Under the pieces are notes generated by a model. It ran no database searches and was not told the origin of the DNA. It saw nothing but the letters and a program-made list of their open reading frames with translations. DNA of 64,000 nt from Micromonospora citrea. Its GTDB lineage: Bacteria; Actinomycetota; Actinomycetes; Mycobacteriales; Micromonosporaceae. The position numbers were made by a program, and so were the translations under genes. Shown here one piece after another: positions 1-7,670 of this stretch; the stretch's first letter is position 1, and the number at the start of each line of letters is the position of its first letter. The stretch spans positions 5,798,501 through 5,862,500 of the forward strand of contig NZ_FMHZ01000002.1 of assembly GCF_900090315.1 (NCBI RefSeq), read 5' to 3'.

Positions 1-1
1 G

Positions 2-226
2 CCGGCCATCGCGTTGGCGCTGATGTCCGGCCTGATGGTCGGAGTTCTCAAGGGCAGCACCTGGGCCTCGGTCGTGGAGGTGACCGGCCTGGTCGTGGCA
101 TTCGTTCCACTGGGTGTCAGTCTCCTGCGTGCCGCCGACCGCCCGTCGTCACGGACGCTCCGGCGGGTGTCGCCCCTGCTGCTGCTCTTCATCGCCGGCT
201 CCATCGTGCTCGGCCAGCTCGGTTGA
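2..226 (+). CDS. C-terminal fragment of a host membrane protein
   Basis: The reading frame is open from the window edge, so the true start lies outside. The visible 74 residues contain two or three hydrophobic stretches (around LALMSGLMVGVL, VEVTGLVVAFVPLGVSLL and LLLLFIAGSIVLGQL) separated by a short basic loop with several Arg, so this is the end of an integral membrane protein. It points away from the leftward cluster that follows. I do not recognise the family. Confidence 0.6.
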   Translation, partial: PAIALALMSGLMVGVLKGSTWASVVEVTGLVVAFVPLGVSLLRAADRPSSRTLRRVSPLLLLFIAGSIVLGQLG

Positions 227-312
227 CTCCGAGGCGCCTGTGGTGCCGCCACGGGACGGGAACCAACCCGACCGGCGGCCGGGTCACCTGCGGCTCGGCT
301 GCCGTCCGCCGC

Positions 313-2688
313 TCAGCGGTGCCAGCGCAGCGGGCCGGGGCGTACGGACCAGAGCAGCCGGCGCCAGCGGGGACGGGCCGCCCGCAACCCGGTCACGTAG
401 GCGGTCGCGGTGGCGGCGGCCCGGTCGGCCTGTTCCTCAGTCGCGGTGCCGGGCGCGAAGGCGACCTGGTTGATCAGGCCGGCCAGCTCGTCGATGCGGG
501 CGTCCCGGCCGGCGGAAGGGTGGGCCGCCGTCGCGTCGGCGAGGGCGCGGTGGGCCTGGGCGGCGATCTCGGTGGCCGCCAGGTCACCCCCGACCGGCCG
601 GCCGGCCAGGCGCAGCGCGTCGGTGACCTCCCGCCAGGCGCCGGCGATGCGCTGGCCGGGGTCGCCCCGTTCCAGCCGTGCCCGGGTCTGGGACCGGCGC
701 ATCAGCAGCAGGACGAGCAGCGCCGCCACCACCAGCAGCAGTGTGCCGCCCGTGCCGCCGCCGACGAGCAGCGCCGTCGACGGCCCGCCGGGGTCGGCCG
801 GTCCGCCCGGCGCGGCCTCGGGCTCCGGCGGTTGCGTGGGCTCGACGGTGGGCTGTGGCACCTCGGACGGGGGCGGCTCCTCAGGCGTCGGGCGGAAGTC
901 CTCCTCCACCGGGCGCGGCTCCTCGTCGGGGCGGGGCAGCGGGTCGAACGGCACCCAGCCGAGCCCGTCGAAGAGGACCTCCGGCCAGGCGTACGCGTCG
1001 CCGGCCCGCACGGGCCCGTCGCCGGTGGAGCGGAAGCCGACCACCACCCGGGTGGGCAGCCCGGCCAGCCGGCCCAGCACGGCGAACGCCGCGGCGAACT
1101 GTTCGGAGGTGCCGCGCTGGCCGCCGGCGTTGCGGGGGCCGAAGAGGAAGAAGTTCAGGTTCGGGTACGCGTGCCCGCTCGGGGCGTCCGCGACGAGGCG
1201 GTAGTGCTCGGCGAGGAACTGCTCCACGGCGGCGGCCCGCGCGTACGAGGCGCCGTTGGACTCGGCGAGCTGGGTGGCGAGGCGGCGCAGCGGATCGGGC
1301 ACCCCGTCGGCGACGCGCAGCACCCGGGCCACCTCGTCGCCGGCGGGCACGTCGGCGGTGCTCAGCAGGGTCGTGTCGGGCGTCTCGGCGGCCGAGGTCA
1401 CGGTGTACCGCAGGCCGGGCGTGAGACCTTCGGGCCGGATCAGCGTCCCGGTGGTCGGGTCGTACGCCACCCGCGCCCCGGTCACCTCGCGTGGGGTGGC
1501 GACGGCGGGCAGCAGCCGCCCGGTCAGGTCGGCGATCGTGATCTCCTGGCGTACGGTTCGCACGCTGCTGTCCGGGGCGGGCGCGGTCGCCGGCAGGATC
1601 CGCCCCGCGTTGCGGTACGTCGCGCCGACCCGCCAGGTCACCCCGTCGTAGTCGCTGAGCACAGCCAGCCGGATCGGCGTGGGACGGCCGTCGGCATCCG
1701 GCCCGGCGTCGGCATCCGGGGCGGGCTCGGGCGTCCCGGTCGGCGCCGGTTCGGCCGGCCCGTCGGCGCGCACGTCGAGCAGCTTCTGCCCGGGGTTGAG
1801 CGCCCAGCCGGAGATGCGGATGAGCGGGCTCTCGTCCAGCGCCTCCACCTGCGGCGGCTCGACGTAGCGGCGGGGGTCCACCGGCCGGCCGTCGACCCGG
1901 CCGGCGAGGGCCGGGCCGAGCAGGGCGGCCAGCGCGACGACCACGGCCAGCCCGGCGGCGGAGGCGGCGGCGAGCCGGGCCCGGACGGCGGCGCGGACCG
2001 CCGGCGCCAGCCCGGCGCTCGGGTCACCGGCGGCCGTGACCGGGCCGGCCGCCGGCACCGCCAGGCCGACCGCCGCCACGGCCACGAAGGCCAGCGTGGT
2101 CCCGATCGCCGGGTCGGCGTTCGGGCCGACGACGTAGAGCGCGGCGGCGTAGAGCAGCGCCGCCGGCAGATAGCCGAGCAGCACCCGGCCCGCCCGCAGG
2201 GCCACCTCCGCGCCGGCGAGCCCGGCCAGCCAGGCGGCGACGAGCGGCACCAGCACCGTGTCCGGGGTCGGCTCGACCGGGATCATCGCGGTCAGCAGCC
2301 GGGGGATGCCGTTGGCGGCGGCGTCGGCGGTGATGTCGGCGAGGCCGCCGGGCAGCTCGGCCCGGGTCGCGGCGAGCCGCAGCGACAAGGCCGTCCAGCC
2401 GGCCATCGCGGTCACCGAGATCGGCGCGACCAGCCACGACGGCAGCCGGCGGCTGGCCACGCTGACCAGCACCGAGCCCACCGCCGCGCCGAGCACCAGC
2501 CGGGTCAGCAGAGGGCCGGCGTAGACCCGGCCGAGGACCGCGCCGGCCAGGCCGATCATCGCGATCAGCGCCAGCGGCACCGGGACCGCCCGCAGCGCCC
2601 GCCCCAGCGCCTGCCCCGCCCCGCCGCGGGAGCCGGTTCCGCCGCCGACACCGGCTTCCGGCCCCGCCGGGGCCCCGGGCGCCGTCAC
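313..2688 (-). CDS. Transglutaminase-like membrane protein (TgpA type) with altered catalytic residues
   Basis: Long protein of 791 residues with about six to eight N-terminal membrane segments, an external transglutaminase-core region, a Pro/Glu-rich linker, one more membrane helix (LLVGGGTGGTLLLVVAALLVLLLM) and a C-terminal DUF4129-like cytoplasmic tail. The start is GTG at 2688, overlapping the stop of the DUF58 gene as GTGA, which indicates translational coupling. In the core the usual catalytic Cys position reads GTSEQFA (Ser, codon TCC) and the usual His position reads DAYAWPEV (Tyr), while the Asp in GWVPFDP remains. The enzyme is therefore probably inactive as a classical thiol transglutaminase, or works differently. 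Genes of this type sit with moxR and DUF58 genes in many actinobacteria; the module is linked to cell-envelope functions. Confidence 0.85.
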   Translation of the reverse strand: MTAPGAPAGPEAGVGGGTGSRGGAGQALGRALRAVPVPLALIAMIGLAGAVLGRVYAGPLLTRLVLGAAVGSVLVSVASRRLPSWLVAPISVTAMAGWTALSLRLAATRAELPGGLADITADAAANGIPRLLTAMIPVEPTPDTVLVPLVAAWLAGLAGAEVALRAGRVLLGYLPAALLYAAALYVVGPNADPAIGTTLAFVAVAAVGLAVPAAGPVTAAGDPSAGLAPAVRAAVRARLAAASAAGLAVVVALAALLGPALAGRVDGRPVDPRRYVEPPQVEALDESPLIRISGWALNPGQKLLDVRADGPAEPAPTGTPEPAPDADAGPDADGRPTPIRLAVLSDYDGVTWRVGATYRNAGRILPATAPAPDSSVRTVRQEITIADLTGRLLPAVATPREVTGARVAYDPTTGTLIRPEGLTPGLRYTVTSAAETPDTTLLSTADVPAGDEVARVLRVADGVPDPLRRLATQLAESNGASYARAAAVEQFLAEHYRLVADAPSGHAYPNLNFFLFGPRNAGGQRGTSEQFAAAFAVLGRLAGLPTRVVVGFRSTGDGPVRAGDAYAWPEVLFDGLGWVPFDPLPRPDEEPRPVEEDFRPTPEEPPPSEVPQPTVEPTQPPEPEAAPGGPADPGGPSTALLVGGGTGGTLLLVVAALLVLLLMRRSQTRARLERGDPGQRIAGAWREVTDALRLAGRPVGGDLAATEIAAQAHRALADATAAHPSAGRDARIDELAGLINQVAFAPGTATEEQADRAAATATAYVTGLRAARPRWRRLLWSVRPGPLRWHR

Positions 2689-3857
2689 CACCGGCGCACC
2701 CCGTCCCACTCGGCGGCGAACGCGGCGCCGTCGGGGGCGTCGATCACGACCAGGCCGGCCGTGCCCGCCGGCGCCGGCTCCGTCGCCCCGAAGATCCCGA
2801 CCACCACCGACGGGTACGCGGCGCGCAGCGCGCCCACCGCACCCAGGTCGTCGCGGCCACCGGGGCCGGTGAGGAAGACCAGCGTGTCGCCGAGCCGCTC
2901 GCGCCGCAGCCGGGCGGTCGTGGCGTCGATGACGTCGTCGTCGGCGAGCCGCGCCGCGGCCAGCCGGTCCAGCGGCCCACCGCCGTGCCCGGTGGCGTCG
3001 CCGGTCGCGTCCGGCGCGGACGGCTCCGGGTCGGCCATCAGCAGCACCACCGGCAGGTCCTCCCGGTAGGCGGCGGTCACCACCGAGGCGGCGGCCTCGC
3101 ACGCCGACTCGAACGACTCGGCCACCCCGTCGCGGCGCTCCGGATGGGCGACGGCCCGGTTGTCCAGCAGCACCACGATGCGGGGCAGGCTGGTGTCCAC
3201 GTTCTCCCGCACCATCAGCTCGCCGACGCGGGCGCTGGTGCGCCAGTGCACCCGCCGCAACTCGTCGCCGACGACGTACTCGCGCAGCGAGTCGAAGGTG
3301 ATCGAGCCGTGCGGCACCCTGTCGACCCGGCCGTCGAGGCTGCGCCCCGCGCCCGTGGGCACCGCGTGCAGCGGGTGCACGCGCGGATGCACCCAGACCG
3401 GCACCGTGCCGCCGTAGGGGCGGGCCAGCGTCACCAGGCCCAGCGGGTCGCGGCGGGTCACCCGCAGCGGCCCGACCGGCACCACCCCGCGGCGGTGGGT
3501 CGGCACGTCGTAGCGGACCGTGGTGTCGCGGCCCGGCCGCAGTCGCAGCAGCGGCACCGGGACCGGCCGGTCCCCGCAGCGGTCCTCGGCCACCAGGCTG
3601 GCGGCGCGCAGCCGGCCGGTGTTGCGCACGGTCAGCGTCATCGCGGCCGGCTCGCCGCGCGCCACCCGGTCCGGGTCGGCGCTGCGGGTCACCTCCAGCC
3701 GGGGCCGCCAGGCCGCCGTCGCCAGGGCGTAGCCGACGGCGATGCCGGCCGCCGCGCCGAGCAGCGTCAGCTCCGGGTACGCGAAGCGGAAGCCGACGCC
3801 GAGCAGCACGACGGCGGCGACGAGCAGCCCGACGCCTCGGGCGGTGAGCGCGGACAC
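2685..3857 (-). CDS. DUF58 domain protein
   Basis: 390 residues. Two N-terminal hydrophobic helices (VGLLVAAVVLLGVGFRFAY and LTLLGAAAGIAVGYALATAAW) anchor it in the membrane. The DUF58 signature follows around residues 190-215 (FDSLREYVVGDELRRVHWRTSAR), preceding a vWA-like region with LPRIVVLLDNRA. It lies between the moxR gene (12 bp gap) and the transglutaminase-like gene (4 bp overlap), the standard order of the MoxR/DUF58/transglutaminase operon. DUF58 proteins are thought to act with MoxR ATPases as chaperone partners; the client here is unknown. Confidence 0.9.
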   Translation of the reverse strand: MSALTARGVGLLVAAVVLLGVGFRFAYPELTLLGAAAGIAVGYALATAAWRPRLEVTRSADPDRVARGEPAAMTLTVRNTGRLRAASLVAEDRCGDRPVPVPLLRLRPGRDTTVRYDVPTHRRGVVPVGPLRVTRRDPLGLVTLARPYGGTVPVWVHPRVHPLHAVPTGAGRSLDGRVDRVPHGSITFDSLREYVVGDELRRVHWRTSARVGELMVRENVDTSLPRIVVLLDNRAVAHPERRDGVAESFESACEAAASVVTAAYREDLPVVLLMADPEPSAPDATGDATGHGGGPLDRLAAARLADDDVIDATTARLRRERLGDTLVFLTGPGGRDDLGAVGALRAAYPSVVVGIFGATEPAPAGTAGLVVIDAPDGAAFAAEWDGVRRW

Positions 3858-3869
3858 CGGCGTCGCCGG

Positions 3870-4865
3870 TCAGCCCTGGACCGGGGCCGGCTGGCCCGAG
3901 GGGAGCGGCACCGGCACCGAGGCGACCGCCTGGCGCAGCACCTCGGCGGCGGTCACCCCGCGCACCTGCGCGTCGGGGGTGAGCAGCAGCCGGTGGGCGA
4001 AGACGGGCTCGGCCAGCGCCTTGAGGTCCTCCGGCATGATCCAGCCCCGCCCGTCGATGAGCGCGTACGCGCAGGCCGCCCGGGTCAGCGCGATCACGCC
4101 CCGGGGGCTGACCCCGACCCGCACCTGGGGATGGTTGCGGGTGGCCGCGGCCAGCCGCACCGCGTACGTGTAGAGGGGCTCGGCGATGTGGACCCGGCGG
4201 GCCATGCGGACCATCTCCCCGACGGTGGCCGTGTCGGTGACCGCGGTGAGCGCCTCGGGTGAGCGGACCGTGGCCCCGCGCAGCACCTCCACCTCGACGG
4301 CCTCGTCGGGGTAGCCGACGGAGAGCTTCACCAGGAACCGGTCGAGCTGTGCCTCGGGCAGCCGGTAGGTGCCGTCCATCTCCACCGGGTTCTGGGTGGC
4401 GACGACCAGGAACGGCTGCGGCACCGGGTGGCGGACGCCGTCGACGGTGACGGTGCGCTCCTCCATCACCTCCAGCAGCGCCGACTGGGTCTTCGGCGAC
4501 GCCCGGTTGATCTCGTCGGCGATGACGATGTTGGCGAACACCGGCCCCGGGTGGAACTCGAAGCCCCGGGTGGCCTGGTTGAAGATGGTCACCCCGGACA
4601 CGTCCGACGGGAGCAGGTCCGGGGTGAACTGGATGCGCCGCCACTGCCCCTTGACGGTGGCGGCGATGGCGCGGGCCAGGGTGGTCTTGCCGACCCCGGG
4701 CACGTCCTCCAGCAGCACGTGCCCCTGCGCGAAGAGGGCGGTGAGCGCCAACCGGACCACCTGTGGCTTGCCCAGCACCACCGCGTTGACGTTCTCGGCC
4801 AGCCGGGCGGCGAGGGCGGCGAAGCCCTGCACCTCCGGCTGGGTGAGCGGTTCTGGGGTGTTCAC
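3870..4865 (-). CDS. MoxR-family AAA+ ATPase
   Basis: 331 residues, the normal length for MoxR proteins. Walker A is EDVPGVGKTTLARA near residue 55, and Walker B with the family signature IADEINRASPKTQSALLEV follows near residue 115. The C-terminal lid domain is present, with SPRGVIALTRAACAYALIDGR typical of the family. It starts with GTG at 4865 and is the first gene of the leftward three-gene operon with the DUF58 and transglutaminase-like genes. MoxR ATPases act as cytoplasmic chaperones that mature or insert partner proteins carrying vWA domains. Confidence 0.93.
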   Translation of the reverse strand: MNTPEPLTQPEVQGFAALAARLAENVNAVVLGKPQVVRLALTALFAQGHVLLEDVPGVGKTTLARAIAATVKGQWRRIQFTPDLLPSDVSGVTIFNQATRGFEFHPGPVFANIVIADEINRASPKTQSALLEVMEERTVTVDGVRHPVPQPFLVVATQNPVEMDGTYRLPEAQLDRFLVKLSVGYPDEAVEVEVLRGATVRSPEALTAVTDTATVGEMVRMARRVHIAEPLYTYAVRLAAATRNHPQVRVGVSPRGVIALTRAACAYALIDGRGWIMPEDLKALAEPVFAHRLLLTPDAQVRGVTAAEVLRQAVASVPVPLPSGQPAPVQG

Positions 4866-4890
4866 GGGTGGTGCTCCTCGCCTGGGTGGG

Positions 4891-7515
4891 TCAGCAGGTG
4901 GGCAGGACGTTGATGTTGTCGCCGCCCTCCAGGTTGAGCCACGCCCACGGGATGTAGTTGCGGCCGGAGTATTCGACCTGCACCCACCAGCTGCTCTGCT
5001 TCTGGTTGTTGTAGATCCAGGAGTCGACGTTCTCGCCCGACTTCTTGCAGTACGCCTTGAGCCGGGTGCCGGGCTTGGCCCAGCCGACCTGCCGGTCGTT
5101 GTCCTGTCGGGGCACGGAGAAGATCTCGTTGCCGTTGCGGCCGTCGACGTCCTTGTTGCAGTAGGTGCGCTGGTCGCCGTCGGGGCCGTTGTTGCAGGTC
5201 GCGATGCCGTAGAGGGCGTCGGTGGCCTGGGCGCGGGTGGCGGTGCCCTTGCCGGCGGCGTTGCTGGCGGTGACGGTGAAGGTGTACTTCGTGCCGGGCG
5301 TCAGGCCCGTCATCGTGATTCCGGAGCAGTTTCCGGTCTTCGCCGGCTCGCCGGGCGCGCTCAGCGAGCAGGTCGCCCTGCCGCCGCCGGCGTCCACGGT
5401 GAACGTCACGGTCGCCGAGGTCGCGGTCGCCGACGAGCCGGTCACGGTGACGCGGGGCTCGGCGACGGTGCGGGCGGTGGCGGTGGCCTCCGGGCCGGCA
5501 CCGGCCTCGTTGACCGCCTTCACCTTCACGGTGACGTTCTGGCCGTTGCCCAGCCCGTCCACGGTGGCCCGGGTGTCGGTCACCTCGCTGCTGCGCCCGC
5601 CCACGTCCACCAGATACTTCGTCACCGGACGGCCGTTGGCCTCCGCCGGCGACCACTGCACCGCCACGGAGCCCGGCCGGTCGGCCACCGTGGTCGCCCG
5701 CAGCCCGGCCGGCCGGCCGGGAGCCGCGTACGGCACGACGGTGTTGCTGACCGGGGAGGCCGCCGATCCGGCGCCCCGGTCGTTGACGGCGACGACCGTG
5801 AACGCGTACTGCGTGCCGTACTCCAGCTCGCCGGCCGGCACCACCAGTTCCGTCTTGCGGGACTCTCCGGCCGGGGCGTTGGTGCCCGCCGAGGTGGCCG
5901 TGACCACGTACTTGGCGATGGTGTTGCCCTGCCCGTTCGCCGCCGGCCAGCGCACCAGCACCGTGCCGTCGGGCCGCTCCTGGGCGGTGACGCTGGCCGG
6001 CGGGTCGGGTACCGCGGCCGTCGGCGTCACCGGGTTGCTGGTGCGCGCCGGCCCGTCGCCCTTGGCGTTGACCGCGTGCACCGAGAACCGGTACGTCTCG
6101 CCGTTGGTCAGGCCCTTGATCTCCACGGCCCGCTGGTTGGCGCCCACCTGCACCCGCTGGCCGGCGCCCTCCACCACGTACCTGGTGATCTCCGCGCCGT
6201 TGGCCGGGGCCGGCCGCCAGCTCACCCGCGCCTGCGCGTTGCCGGCGGCGGCGGTGACGCTGCGCGGCGCGCCCGGCTTGCCCACCTTCGGCTTCTTCGG
6301 CGGGGGCGGCGGCGGGGGAGTGGGCGGCGGGTCGCCGCCGAGCACGTCGTTGGCGTACTTGTCGACCTCGCGCACCTGGTGCCTGTCGTCCACCACCCGG
6401 GCGGTCGCCGAGTCGGGGGCGTTGATGAACAGGTGGTTCTCCCGCACCTCCAGCTCCAGCGGCCCGGCACCCCGGCTGCGGATGGTGTCGACCAGCCGGC
6501 CGCCTGTGTCGAACGCGTAGACGGTGCCCGACGCCTCGTCGGCGCAGTAGAACCGGCCGGCCCACGCCACGGCCGGGCTGAGCCGGTCGCCGGCGCCCGG
6601 CACGGTGAACGCGCTCACCTCGCCGCCTTCGCCGACCACGTGCACCCGCCGTTCGCCGGGCACCGTCACGGGCACGGTCGGCCCGCTGGTGCGCGCCGGC
6701 AGCGCGCCGGGGGCGCTCATCTTCAACGGCGTCGGTTTGACCTCGCCTCGCCGCACGGTGACCAGCGCGCCAGCCGTGCGGTCGAGCACCGCGACACCGT
6801 CGTCCAGGGTGGAGACGACCAACTCGTGGCTGGCGTCGGCGACGTCGTACGTCTCGACCTGCTTCGGGCTCAGGCCGGCCTCGGCGGGGGCCGAGGCGGG
6901 CGCGGAGGGCAGCGCGGCGGCGGTGATCGCCGAGACGGTGCCCTCGCTGGGCACCGCGATCCAGAGCCGGCCCTCGCCGTCGAACGATCCGCCGGTGATG
7001 CCCGGCGGGTAGCGCACCGGCTCGCCGACCGGCGTCAGGGACCGCGGGTCGAGCTGCCGGACGATGCCCTGCACGGCGTCGACGACGAACGCCGCGTCCT
7101 CGTGCAGGGCGACGTTGACCCCGAAGCCCGGGGTGGTGCGGGTGGTCGCGGTGATCTGGAGGGTGGCCAGGTCCAGCGAGCTGACCTGACCGGTGTTCAG
7201 GTCCCGCAGGATCAGCAGCCGGTCGGTCTGGGTGACCTGCATCGGGTGCCGGCGGGCGCCCGGGACGCCGACGCGGGTGTCGACGCGTGCGGTGACCCCG
7301 TTGACCCGGGCCATCTCGCTGCGCGCGGCGCTCCACAGCCAGGAACTGGCGTCGTGGCTCGCCACCGCGTTGTCCGCCGCGCCGAGGCCGAGGACGGTCA
7401 GCCCCATGGCGGCCAGCAGCGCGGCCACCGTGCCGATGGTGACCAGCCCGCCCCGGATCCGGCGGTTGCGGGGGCGCGGGGCGCCGGCGGTCACGGCGTC
7501 GTCGATGGTGGCCAC
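4891..7515 (-). CDS. Membrane-anchored secreted protein with beta-propeller-like region and fibronectin III repeats
   Basis: The start is GTG at 7515 behind a GGGAGG ribosome site, giving 874 residues; the open frame further upstream is not coding. A membrane helix (LVTIGTVAALLAAMGLTVLGLGAA) follows a short basic N-terminus, so most of the chain is outside the cell. Residues 60-320 look like a beta-propeller (VTQTDRLLILRDLNTGQV, GSFDGEGRLWIAVPSEGTV). A P8-type linker precedes about four fibronectin III domains recognisable by repeated Y..V.A.N..G.G signatures. The C-terminal 110 residues are Cys-rich with many aromatic residues (SWWVQVEYSGRNYIPWAWLN), like an SH3-type wall-binding unit. It is 25 bp upstream of moxR and read the same way. 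Confidence 0.8.
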   Translation of the reverse strand: MATIDDAVTAGAPRPRNRRIRGGLVTIGTVAALLAAMGLTVLGLGAADNAVASHDASSWLWSAARSEMARVNGVTARVDTRVGVPGARRHPMQVTQTDRLLILRDLNTGQVSSLDLATLQITATTRTTPGFGVNVALHEDAAFVVDAVQGIVRQLDPRSLTPVGEPVRYPPGITGGSFDGEGRLWIAVPSEGTVSAITAAALPSAPASAPAEAGLSPKQVETYDVADASHELVVSTLDDGVAVLDRTAGALVTVRRGEVKPTPLKMSAPGALPARTSGPTVPVTVPGERRVHVVGEGGEVSAFTVPGAGDRLSPAVAWAGRFYCADEASGTVYAFDTGGRLVDTIRSRGAGPLELEVRENHLFINAPDSATARVVDDRHQVREVDKYANDVLGGDPPPTPPPPPPPKKPKVGKPGAPRSVTAAAGNAQARVSWRPAPANGAEITRYVVEGAGQRVQVGANQRAVEIKGLTNGETYRFSVHAVNAKGDGPARTSNPVTPTAAVPDPPASVTAQERPDGTVLVRWPAANGQGNTIAKYVVTATSAGTNAPAGESRKTELVVPAGELEYGTQYAFTVVAVNDRGAGSAASPVSNTVVPYAAPGRPAGLRATTVADRPGSVAVQWSPAEANGRPVTKYLVDVGGRSSEVTDTRATVDGLGNGQNVTVKVKAVNEAGAGPEATATARTVAEPRVTVTGSSATATSATVTFTVDAGGGRATCSLSAPGEPAKTGNCSGITMTGLTPGTKYTFTVTASNAAGKGTATRAQATDALYGIATCNNGPDGDQRTYCNKDVDGRNGNEIFSVPRQDNDRQVGWAKPGTRLKAYCKKSGENVDSWIYNNQKQSSWWVQVEYSGRNYIPWAWLNLEGGDNINVLPTC

Positions 7516-7670
7516 TACCGGCTGCCTCCCGTGTCGTCCTGGCAGGTGGCGCCCCGTCCGGCGGCGACCCTCCCCTGAGCCGGGTGCCATCATATGGCCC
7601 GGCCGGTGGCGGGGGAACCCGCAGTGTCCCGCCGTGGATACCCAGCGTGTGCGCCACGCGCGGTGCTGCC

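Noticed and set aside
223..3069. 948-residue rightward open frame
   Set aside because: It is the antisense shadow of the transglutaminase-like and DUF58 genes; low-complexity Gly/Arg/His content and no ribosome site.
4369..7578. 1069-residue rightward open frame
   Set aside because: Antisense to MoxR and the FN3 protein; composition typical of GC-rich shadows.
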